Origin: Lepisosteus oculatus
Lineage: Eukaryota > Chordata > Actinopteri > Semionotiformes > Lepisosteidae
Assembly (NCBI RefSeq): GCF_040954835.1
Contig: NC_090698.1
Coordinates: 50,168,284-50,232,283, forward strand
Direction of reading: 5' to 3'
Length of the DNA: 64,000 nucleotides
How positions within the stretch are numbered: position 1 is the stretch's first letter; each line of letters begins with the position of its first letter. Of the stretch, positions 11,811-20,736 are shown one piece after another. Under the pieces are notes generated by a model. It searched no databases and had not been told where the DNA came from. It saw only the letters and a program-made list of their open reading frames with translations. Both the position numbers and the translations under genes were made by a program.

Positions 11811-12372
11811 TTAATAATAATAATTGCTCACACTTATATAGTGCTATTCTGGACACTCCACTCAAAGTGCTTTACAGGTAATGGGGACTCCACTACCACC
11901 AATGTGCAGCATCCACCTGGATGATGCGACGACAGCCATAGTGTGCCAGACCGCTCACCACACATCAGCTCTCAGTGGGGAGGAGAGCAGAGTAATGAAG
12001 CCAATTCATAGATGGGGATTATTAGGAGGCCATGATTGGTAAGGGCCAATGGGAAATTTGGCCAGGACGCCGGGGTTACACCCCTATTCTTTTAAAAATC
12101 TGCCCTGGATTTTTAATGACTACAGAGAGTCAGGACCTCAGTTTTACATCTCACCCACAGGACAGCGCCTGTATACAATATAGTGTCCCCGTCACTATAC
12201 TGGGGCATTTGGATCCACATGGACCGCAGAGTGAGCATCCCCTGCTGGCCCCACTAACACCTCTTCCAGAAGCAACCTTAGATTTTCCCAGGAGGTCTCC
12301 CACCCAGGTACTGACCATCCTCACACCTGCTTAGCTTCAGTGGATTACCAGTTGTGAGTAGCAGGGTGATGT
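11811..12372 (-). mobile_element. 5S rRNA-derived SINE, full length, minus strand
   Basis: TAA-rich tail at 11811, L2-like GCTATATAAG tail words in reverse, family body, then the 5S head near 12285-12345 (CCTGCTTAGCTTC, reverse of GAAGCTAAGCAGG). A CTCF-like word lies at 12233-12248 on the minus strand. The plus-strand open frame at 12032-12334 is antisense SINE sequence and not a gene. Confidence 0.85.
12233..12248 (-). promoter_or_regulatory. CTCF-like motif inside the SINE
   Basis: Minus-strand CCAGCAGGGGATGCTC, the same position in the SINE as 4708 and 18440 but with one more departure from the consensus. Binding is inferred only. Confidence 0.4.
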
Positions 12373-12930
12373 TTGAATTTAATAAAAGTCAGCTTTTAAA
12401 TGTGAAATTCTTGAACTGGGGTTTCACAGGTAACACTTCATCTTACATAGTACAGTATAGACATTTTTTTTCTTACAATACGGCAGAAAAAATTACATTT
12501 TCCATGGCCATAGTTATTTTTCATCCATAAACCTAGACATTACAGTACATTACAATTAAGCCAACTTAGAAACATCAGATCTGGAAACAGAGAACAACAT
12601 CTATGTCTGTCTAGCAACTGTAATGCTTGTTTCCCATGTAGTTTCATGGTAAAAAATATTTTGTTGTGGGGGGCAGGGGGCAAGGTAATTAAATTAAAGA
12701 AAATCGAAGTTAACTTATTTAGACCATTTTAGGAAACATTATTTCAAAGGTACTTGAAAGGATTTCATGCTTCTCTGGGAAGAAACACATCTCATCTTTC
12801 AAGAGGCTTCTTGGGAAACTTTGTGACTACAAGAAAAGGAAGCATCTGAGATTGACATTTCTAAACTGAACAGCTGAAGACTCCTGCTGCATCTTAGTTA
12901 TGGAGCCTGCCATCATTGAATGTTTTTGCA

Positions 12931-13032
12931 CGTTTTTCCCAGGAGGTCTCCCATCCAGGTACTGACCAGACTCACACCTGCTTAGCTTCAGTGGCTTAGC
13001 TTTCTGCGCCAGTTGTGAGCTGCAGGGTGATA
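12931..13032 (-). mobile_element. Extra 5S-SINE head fragment
   Basis: Reverse complement of the 5S-derived promoter region (CCAGGAGGTCTCCCATCCAG, then CCTGCTTAGCTTC), broken off where it meets the 558-bp non-SINE segment. In minus-strand order the unit reads: SINE head, 558 bp of other sequence, complete SINE. Confidence 0.75.
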
Positions 13033-13054
13033 TGGCTGCTGGTATTATATATAT

Positions 13055-13235
13055 ATATTACAAATGGTTACACTTGTGTGGCTGATCAAATCTAACTTAT
13101 ATGAACAAAACACTTATTATTATTATTCCTGTTTAAAAAGTATATATTTTCATAGGAAGTTATCTCCTAATGTGTGTTTACCTCTCAAAATTACCTCTGC
13201 TCAAATGATAAAAACGCAGAGATTCATTAATATAC
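13055..13235 (+). repeat. Direct repeat, copy 2 (LYRM7 intron 3)
   Basis: Second copy of the 181-bp segment at 11443-11623, in the same orientation. It follows a short TA run. Confidence 0.85.
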
Positions 13236-13435
13236 ATTAAATGTAACTTGAATCTTTTGAAACTGGAACTTACAAACTGGTCTCCCTTAACTGTGGGTAC
13301 GACAGCGGTGCTGTAGTGATTAACATGATCACCTACAGCTTACACATCTACAAGCTCCAGTAGCTTGATGAACTATGGCACGCAACAAATACTTTGCTTT
13401 GTTCTTTATTTTGGGAATGGGCAACTTATTAGTAC

Positions 13436-13506
13436 CTCATTTATTTTTTCCACAGAAGTTTCATTTCTATTCTTCTTGAATTCTTCATTTATCTTCTGTC
13501 TGGCAG
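13436..13506 (-). CDS. LYRM7: LYRM7 exon 3
   Basis: The 71-bp exon has a minus-strand acceptor TTTAAAG and a donor GTACTA (forward 13430-13435). It encodes AARQKINEEFKKNRNETS..., closely matching human AARIKINEEFKNNKSETS. It enters in phase 1 and ends at a codon boundary, so it joins exon 2 and exon 4 without a frame change. Confidence 0.93.
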
Positions 13507-14399
13507 CTTTAAAGAAAAGGAACTAATTATAGTCCATATACAGTATAGCCCACTTCACTTTACCACCATCACTGAGGAAAAGGCAACTACTGGAATCAAG
13601 CTAATCGCTCCCATTATGTCTTTTGCTGTGAGCTACAGGCATACAGTACTTTGTAAAAGTGTAGAAGAATTCACCCCCTTTCAACAATGTCCCATTTTGT
13701 TGTTGGGGCTGAAACAGACAGCAGTTCCTGCCACAGTCAAGACTTTGATTCGGCCACTCAAGCACATTCACTTTCTCCATCCATTTACCCACCCAGTCAT
13801 GGCAATGAGAAGCAACCCCTTAACATAATGCTACCATTACTCACACTAAAGCTGCTATCATTTCATTTTTTATACCCTTACACTGATCTGTTCCTTTCTA
13901 AAACTTTCTCTCTGAAATGTTTTGAAAGTCCCATGGTTGAGTTTTGTTTTTTTTAACTTACTTTTTTAAATTGACTTGCTGAAGGAGCAACATTACAGAC
14001 ACAGCCAGGTGTATTACAGAGTACAGCCTTGTCTGTACACAAACGAACTGTGACTTGTCATAATACTGTAATTCTGTGAACTCACGGAGGTTTATTCACA
14101 ATGATTGAACGTGTAATCAACATATTTTACCTTTTTTATTAATATTTAATTACAAACATTTAATTTATTTCTCCCAGAAGCTGAACAAGAGCAAGGTTAG
14201 CAGTGCAAGTCCCAGAAGTGCAAATTTTGATTAAAATATTCACTTTACAAACCGATAAGACATAATTTGTAATCCAACACAGTGGGATGGCATTAAGAAT
14301 GAGATAAATACATCTGCAAGTGACTAAGTCGTAAAGAATTGCTATCTGACATTATTTGGATTTATTGGTATTGTTAATTTAAATTCAGATAAACCGTAC

Positions 14400-14472
14400 C
14401 TCCTAAGGCTCTTGAATCATCTCGGAATACGTTCTGCCTTGTTCTGTGCAGTAACTTGAAGAGTCGCAGAAC
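14400..14472 (-). CDS. LYRM7: LYRM7 exon 2 (LYR domain core)
   Basis: The 73-bp exon has a minus-strand acceptor TTGTGTAG and a donor GTACGG (forward 14394-14399). It encodes VLRLFKLLHRTRQNVFRDDS..., the LYR-type helix seen in human LYRM7 as [20 protein letters not shown]. The exon ends in phase 1 (GGA G), which matches exon 3. Confidence 0.94.
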
Positions 14473-14645
14473 CTACACAAAATACATAATTCTCTTATAC
14501 TGGATGTTCACATCAAAAACGCAAAAAATCGCCACCATCATCATAATCATTACATATTCTTGCAATATCATGTAGAGTTTCTAAAACCAAAATATCACCT
14601 TGGGGCCACTGCACTTACTATCACGGACGCTTAAGATTCACTCAC

Positions 14646-14663
14646 CTTCAATCGACTGTCCAT
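14646..14663 (-). CDS. LYRM7: LYRM7 exon 1 (start), complex III assembly factor
   Basis: LYRM7 (MZM1L) is a small mitochondrial matrix protein of the LYR family. It holds the Rieske iron-sulfur subunit UQCRFS1 before insertion into respiratory complex III. The reconstructed protein has 104 residues over five exons, the human length. Exon 1 encodes only MDSRLK before a GTGAGT donor (forward 14640-14645), as human exon 1 encodes MGRAVK. The chosen ATG has A at -3 and G at +4. An in-frame upstream ATG at 14678 would add five residues but has a weak context, and the frame stays open further upstream to 14831. The gene is divergent from HINT1, so both probably use the intervening region as a shared promoter. 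All exons and splice sites are intact, so I call it functional. Confidence 0.92.
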
Positions 14664-15400
14664 ATTGACTTTCCTCATGCAGCCGCACAGCTCACTATCC
14701 CCGCCTCTTCCGTTTTCACTGACAAATAGGAAGAGCAGTTCCGGATGAAGAGCATGGTCGTACCGTATTATCTGTAATACAATCGCAACTAAAACATCAG
14801 GGACCTCAGCGCCACATCTAAAAGTAATCATAAATCATCTTGAGAGAATCGTCTATGTAAAGGAAGTGGTGTATGATGGACATAAATACAGTACTCAAAA
14901 TGAACCAGTATTTAACACAAGATAATGCTTAAAACAGTTGAACCGTTGTACCGTTTCTTTGAATAAAATAAACCTTTCGCTCTTAAATCTTGCTAGTATG
15001 AAAAATCAATATTTTTGCATAATCTCCTCTGCGCACGTTTTTAGGCACACGTTTACTGACACGCAGGTCTGCCCTATGTATTTTCAATAAGTTGCAGCAT
15101 AGACCAGTTCTACATGTTAAATTTGCATGTCTTGAAATGCTGAAATTGGGTTCCAGGGTCAGAAAAAAGAGAACGCCGCTGAGTCATGTAAAACATTTAA
15201 GAAAGTACCGCAAATGGGATAAGAGGGAGGGGTAACAACTTGGATCGGCATGTGCGTAGCCCAATGAGTTTGTAGGCCTTGCGGCGCGCCTACTCACCCA
15301 TGAACCACTAACATTTCGGTGGGACTGGAAAACAGCGCCGGCGGGTGGACCTGTCTGTTTTCGGAATAGTGCGGCTCAGGGTTGTACAGTAGCTGAGGCC
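14664..15400. promoter_or_regulatory. Shared LYRM7/HINT1 bidirectional promoter region
   Basis: The 737 bp between the two start codons contain both 5' UTRs and no TATA box that I can support. The HINT1 side (15230-15390) is GC- and CpG-rich, with a CCAAT box at 15261-15265. The LYRM7 side holds an ETS-like TTCCGG at about 14735-14740. Head-to-head orientation of the two genes is conserved with human. Promoter activity is inferred from position and composition. Confidence 0.7.
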
Positions 15401-15511
15401 ATGGCTGATGAAACAGCAAAGGCACAAACTGCCCAGCCTGGAGGTGATACTATTTTTGGGAAGATCATTCGTAAAGAGATTCCTGCAAAAATATTATATG
15501 AGGACGAACAG
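15401..15511 (+). CDS. HINT1: HINT1 exon 1, HIT-family nucleoside phosphoramidase
   Basis: HINT1 is a homodimeric purine nucleoside phosphoramidase of the histidine triad superfamily, found in cytosol and nucleus. Exon 1 encodes 37 residues beginning [20 protein letters not shown], nearly the human sequence ([20 protein letters not shown]). The start is in an ideal Kozak context (GCCATGG). The reading frame joins exon 2 at a codon boundary after ...EDEQ. The donor is CAG|GTTTGG, which departs from GTRAGT. A stronger-looking donor, ATT|GTAAGG, lies in frame at 15563 and would add 17 residues. Joined to exon 2 and either last exon, the protein is 126 residues, the human length. The gene faces LYRM7 head to head. 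Confidence 0.95.
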
Positions 15512-16971
15512 GTTTGGCTTTCTTATGCATATCTCCCCCCCTCCTATCTTGCTCCTTTCATTGTAAGGCACGCAGAGGGTTCATAATGCCGGTAGCTTTA
15601 ATATTTTTAATAGTAAATTATTTTAATGCACCAATAAGTTATACTTTAATTGTATTGTTTTTCTCATTATGTCCAAAATAGTAGTGTTGTAGTTTTGAGC
15701 GAAGTGCTGTGCAATGGCCTTGTAATGCAAGATAGGCCTTTGATCCATATTTTCTATTTAAACACCATGTATTAAGTAGCGAACTTCGCGTATTCAGTAA
15801 AAATGAATTTTCAGTAAAAATGAAAAAGTTGGCAGGATTGTCGCATCATATTCATATACTGACGTGTTTTAAGCGGGCAGCTGTGGAATAGTCTGTCATC
15901 ATGGAGATGCATATTTGGTTTTAGCTGTAGGGAATGGCATATCGCTTTGAAACCAAATCAAAATTCCGTCTCGCACTTATGGAAATATAATCAGATTTAA
16001 TTTAATATTTTCCTAATTATGCCGCAGGACCACCATAAAAGTACTCGCATAGAACCAGTCCTCCTTTTACTTCACTAATCGATTTCACTTCTTTATCTGA
16101 GAAGTATTTACATTTTATGTTTTTGCATTTAAATCAATTTCAGTGATGGATATTATTTTAAATGCCTTATGAAACGTGGAAATAAAAATGCAGGGAAAAA
16201 AAACGACCGGTTAAGAATTGTCCATATTGATATAGGAGACACTAAACGATTGGTGCACAGGTTTCGAAGTGAAGGGTCGAGCCGGATTAATACAAACGAT
16301 TGATCATTTTTTTTCGGCGGCATATGTGTAAATTATGAAAGTAATAAATGCAAAATGGTGACAGTTCCGGGTCGCCGTCGTAGAAAGTTCGAAGGGATCA
16401 GATACCTTCCGGCCATTTGTGTGCTGGACGAGCTTGATACCTGTCAAGCTTTAGCTATTGTCAGCTCAGAATGGAGCACTTTTCAATGTTTTCTGAGACA
16501 TAATTTCTTGTGTACTGTGTTCTTGTGTACTTTTAGGACTGTTTCTGAAAGCTAATCTATCTGCTGTGAAGGGCTAATTAAAATCAATCTAACTGTCCAC
16601 AAGTTTTCGAAACTCTAAATGATACTAACTAGTAGTTGAAATGTTAGTAGAGTCTGGTAGCCTAATTAATACAAAATTATGTTGTATAATCGGAAATATG
16701 TGGAAAGCAAAAATGTATAAATAGGTAAAGATGTGAAGTCGTGAGATACTGTACGATAATAAATTGCTCTTTAGTTTTGATGAATCATAGTTTACCATTT
16801 TTACTGTTTTTTTATCATAAGGTCTGTTTTGAACATATAGTAAGGGAGTCGGCAGCATGAAACTGCGTTATAGTGTCTGTGCTGAATGAAAGATAGAGGT
16901 AAGTACTTAAAAGATAACTTAACAACTGTGCATTGTCCTTAATTGTGCGCGTTTGCTTACTGCCTTTTTAG
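15512..16971 (+). other. HINT1: HINT1 intron 1
   Basis: Intron between exon 1 and exon 2, with a GTTTGG donor and a TGCCTTTTTAG acceptor. I see no exon or clear transposon inside. Short open frames at 16355-16555 (+) and 16625-16858 (-) have no recognisable domain. Confidence 0.7.
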
Positions 16972-17100
<129 letters not shown>

Positions 17101-17963
17101 TGATCTAAACAAAAAGGGCTCAGTAATTTACAAGTTTTATCCACGAAATGAATGTATATGACTGGCTAAATTTCTAAATTAACTGCTGTTACACGGCGAT
17201 TCATTCCACCTGATCATTTTTACACATTGTTAGGGTATCCATCAATGATGCAAAGGAACAAAGTTTTAAATAATTTATTTGAATGACTGATACGTCCACC
17301 AAAAATTGATATTATAGTTCAATGTTAAGAATGTTTAATTGCATACAATAAATGCTTTAATGATGCTCATAAAAGTTTATATTTTAATTTTAAAAAAATG
17401 TTTACATTGAGGAAAGCTGGTGAAATAAAGCCACTGAAAAATGGTTTACTTTACAGTACATCCCTTGGATAGAAATAGGCAGTCATTTCGAGTTTTATAT
17501 GCTGGTGATTCTCTTACGCCTTATATACCTTATATACTATAGACACCCTGTTACGTGTCTATGTCTAATCTTGCTAATACCCTCTATAAATACAATTTTA
17601 AACCTTACATTATAAAGCACCTTTAATAAAAGAAATATAAAAAAAGAAGTGGGAACAAAAATCATTGAGTTATGGTGTAGTAGAAAATTGTTATACTGTA
17701 ATAAAAGACTGTATAGAGCAAAGGGATTAGTCAGTTGTCATGATTGACTCCACAAAACTAGTTCATTCATACCTCTAGGTATTCAATTAAATAAAACATG
17801 TACACGAACATTCTGCTCTTTGGCAGTGCAATGAAAGTCTTTTATAACGAATTTTATAAAGGTCTCTGAAGTTTTCTGTTTTCTGGTTTCTGTGGGGAAT
17901 AAATGCAGAAGTTAACTCACAGAAAACATTCAGATGTTCAGATGTTGCTTGTATCACCGTGTT

Positions 17964-18336
17964 TAATAATAATAATTAATATAGTGCTTTTCTGGACACT
18001 CCACTCAAAGCGCTTTACAGGTAATGGGGACTCCCCTCCACCACCACCAATGTGCAGCATCCACCTGGATGATCTGACGGCAGCCATAGTGCACCAGAAC
18101 ACTCACCACACATCAGCTCTCAGTGGGGAGGAGAGCAGAATAATGAAGCCAATTAATAGATGAGGATTATTAGGAGGCCATGATTGGTAAGGGCCAATGG
18201 GAAATTTGGCCAGGACGCCGGGGTTACACCCCTACTCTTTTCGAGAAACGCCCTGGGATTTTTAATGACCACAGAGAATCAGGACCTCGGTTTTATGTCT
18301 CATCCGAAGGACAGCGCCTGTTTACAGTACAGTTTA
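17964..18336 (-). mobile_element. 5'-truncated 5S-SINE, minus strand
   Basis: The 3' portion of the same SINE family: TAA-rich tail at 17964, L2-like tail words in reverse, body to about 18336. The 5S head and CTCF-like motif are absent. It abuts a full plus-strand copy and so forms a head-to-head inverted pair in HINT1 intron 2. Confidence 0.85.
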
Positions 18337-18337
18337 C

Positions 18338-18911
18338 TAGCAACCCACTACAGCTAAACAGGTGTGAGCCTGGTCAGTACCTGGATGGGAGACCTCCTGG
18401 GAAAAACTAAGGTTGCTGCTGGAAGAGGTGTTAGTGGGGCCAGCAGGGGGCGCTCACCCTACAGTCCATGTGGGTCCTAATGGCCCAGTATAGTGATAGG
18501 GACACTATACTGTAAACTGTAAACAATATACTGTAAACAAGTGCCATCCTTTGGATGAGACGTAAAACTGAGGTCCTGACTCTCTGTGGTCATTAAAAAT
18601 CCCAGGGCGTTTCTCGAAAAGAGTAGGGGTGTAACTTGTAACCCCGGCGTCCTGGCCAGATTTCTCATTGGCTCTTACCAATCATGGCCTCCTAATAATC
18701 CCCCTCTATGAATTGGCTTCATTACTCTGCTCTCCTCCCCACTGATAGCTGATGTGTGGTGAGCGTTCTGGCGCACTATGGCTGCTGTCGCATCATCCAG
18801 GTGGATGCTGCACATTGGTGGTGGTGGAGGGGGGTCCCCATTACCTGTAAAGCACTTTGAGTGGAGTGTCCAGAAAAGCGCTATATAAGTGTAAGCAATT
18901 ATTATTATTAT
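18338..18911 (+). mobile_element. 5S-SINE, full length, plus strand
   Basis: The 5S-derived head begins about 18341 with ACAGGTGTGAGCCTGG and TACCTGGATGGGAGAC, followed by the body and an L2-like tail with TTA repeats. An insertion of ACTGTAAAC-type repeats lies near 18509-18540. It carries the best CTCF-like word of the family at 18440-18455. Confidence 0.87.
18440..18455 (+). promoter_or_regulatory. CTCF consensus motif inside the SINE
   Basis: CCAGCAGGGGGCGCTC is an exact match to the core CTCF consensus (CCASYAGRKGGCRS). It lies in HINT1 intron 2 within a SINE body. Occupancy is inferred only. Confidence 0.6.
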
Positions 18912-20010
18912 ATTTTGGGAAACAATTCATAGGCAACAGCTGGAGACGTCCGACAAGGGCATCTTCAGGATACAAAGTGTCAAAAACTAGCTTCAGTGTT
19001 GCCTGCATTAATCTGATTTTAATGGCCAGGTTGCAAGTAAGATGTGACTTAAATTTGCTAAAATGTTCTACATCTGAATTACAGTTGACCCCAAAATATT
19101 ACCTACAGTGGTGTGAAGGCATTACGCTCGTGTTTTCTTAATTTCAATTCTTTATGACAAATATGAGATTTTTGTATTTTGGGATTAAAAAGAATCAGCA
19201 TTGTTGAGTGCACTTAAAAATCTATAAAAGTAAACTGTACGCAGTAACTTGTAAAAATTTACAAAAGAAATTTCCAGGTATGCATAGCACTATATTCTGT
19301 TACTCAGGACGAGGCACAAAACATCTGGTGAGGTGAAGCAACTGTATTACATTGTAAAGAAGCAGGCTTGTGAATACATTTCAAGACGGTTTTCCTGATA
19401 AGTGGAGCTTACTTGTTAACTCTGCATGCAGATCACACTGGAACATTTTGTGGTGAAATATCTACTGCACAACCCGTACTTATTCGCTCGTACATTGCAT
19501 TACATTAGTTATGACAGTGACTAGTGAGCAGGAAAGCCCGCTTCACGTCACAATTCTTGGGAACTCTCACCCGTGGCTAGACCAGGGCTCTGCGGCAACA
19601 AGGCAGCTTACAGTACTTTCACAAAGTTCACAATTTTTTGCTTAATTTGAAATTTGTTCATTTTTCTATGCTGTCAGTGATTCTTTTTTTTTGTTACTGA
19701 GATTTAATAACTGGTCTGTAAAAGTGGGACTGCAGTTCCCTTATAAGATTGCCATGTAACATTTTTAGGCTTTTTAAAGCAAAGCACAAAGTCTGATCTG
19801 TACGTCTTTTTTATATCATGTTTTCTATTCCTATTTCATGGAGGATATGAGAAAATATGGCCGGCAGTGTACATAATAGAAAATATTCATCATGTGTTGT
19901 AACTACATACAGTAGGAGCTGCTGCAGATAAGAGAAGATCCTCCTCCATCTTGCCTACTTGATAGCTGAGTAGCTAAACAAATTGAGAACAACTTTCTGT
20001 GTTCTAGATG
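18912..20010 (+). other. HINT1 intron 2 sequence, nothing recognised
   Basis: Intronic sequence between the SINE pair and the hAT element. No exon or repeat family was recognised. The minus-strand frame at 19903-20166 runs into the hAT element and is not a gene. Confidence 0.4.
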
Positions 20011-20018
20011 GGTGAGAT

Positions 20019-20728
20019 TAGTGCTGGGTGATAATTCGATAACGATAACTATCCTGATATAATTTTCCTCAATATACTTTGAACAAAAGTTTGATAAATG
20101 TTCGATATATATGTTTAAGCTTTGCGCATGATATGCGCATGCGCACAAAATACTGCATGAGTGCACGTGTGTGTTGCAGACCAGGCAGCCAACGTGGTGT
20201 TGTTTAGTTAGAGTGGAGAAACAAGCGACACTGAAGCAAATGTAGTGCTGCCAACGACCAGCTCAAAGGACGATGACATCGTCTACAGAAAAGGTCATTC
20301 AATTTCGGTAATTTGGAGATATTTTGACTTTTTACGATCAGACATAAAACAGAGCACTTTAAACTTTGCAGTCTGTCTGAGCCATCTTCCTTGTGTGTTT
20401 TATCACACTGCAGTATTTCATTTTTCTATTAAGATATTTATTTTTTAAATTTTACTCATGCATATTTTGACATAAAGACTTGAATACTCTCTACCTCAGA
20501 TTTGTTTAATGTTCTGGTGTTTGGCAAGTGTTTGTTGTGTTCTTAAAATAAAGAGTTGTTTAATTTACCAATTAACTGTCTGGTTTCTTCAGCTTTCACT
20601 CAGGAGAAAAAATCTGCCTTTAAACTTGAAAGAAATAAAGATTTGACATTTATCGTTATAATAATCGATATCGACTGATATGAAAATGTTTATCGTGATA
20701 ATGTTTTTGGCCATATCGCCCAGCCCTA
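20019..20728 (+). mobile_element. Internally deleted hAT DNA transposon, complete ends
   Basis: The terminal inverted repeats are TAGTGCTGGGTGATAA at the left and the reverse complement of TAGGGCTGGGCGATA at the right. They are flanked by a perfect 8-bp target-site duplication, GGTGAGAT (20011-20018 and 20729-20736), which is diagnostic of the hAT superfamily. A short frame at 20245-20448 encodes SVIWRYFDFLRSD, the start of a BED zinc finger of the ZBED/hAT transposase kind. The rest of the transposase is missing, so the copy is non-autonomous. It lies in HINT1 intron 2. A perfect palindromic NRF1 word is at 20134-20145. Confidence 0.92.
20134..20145. promoter_or_regulatory. NRF1 consensus site within the hAT element
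   Basis: TGCGCATGCGCA is a perfect match to the palindromic NRF1 consensus. It is located about 115 bp inside the left end of the transposon, upstream of the BED-like frame, so it may be part of the element's own promoter. Confidence 0.5.
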
Positions 20729-20736
20729 GGTGAGAT

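Larger units (their letters stand above)
11811..12930 (-). repeat. Right arm of the 1.1-kb inverted duplication
   Basis: Reverse complement of 4009-5158. It holds a complete minus-strand SINE (11811-12372) joined to about 558 bp that match 4009-4590. The break point at 12930/12931 is sharp, with the next base starting an extra SINE head. The segment sits in LYRM7 intron 3. Confidence 0.85.

Noticed and set aside
12032..12334. 100-codon plus-strand frame
   Set aside because: Antisense of a 5S-derived SINE. Similar frames at 4699-4920 and 18477-18668 come from the same family.
13620..13830. Possible Tc1-like fragment
   Set aside because: Some words recall transposon ends, but no transposase block or inverted repeat could be shown.
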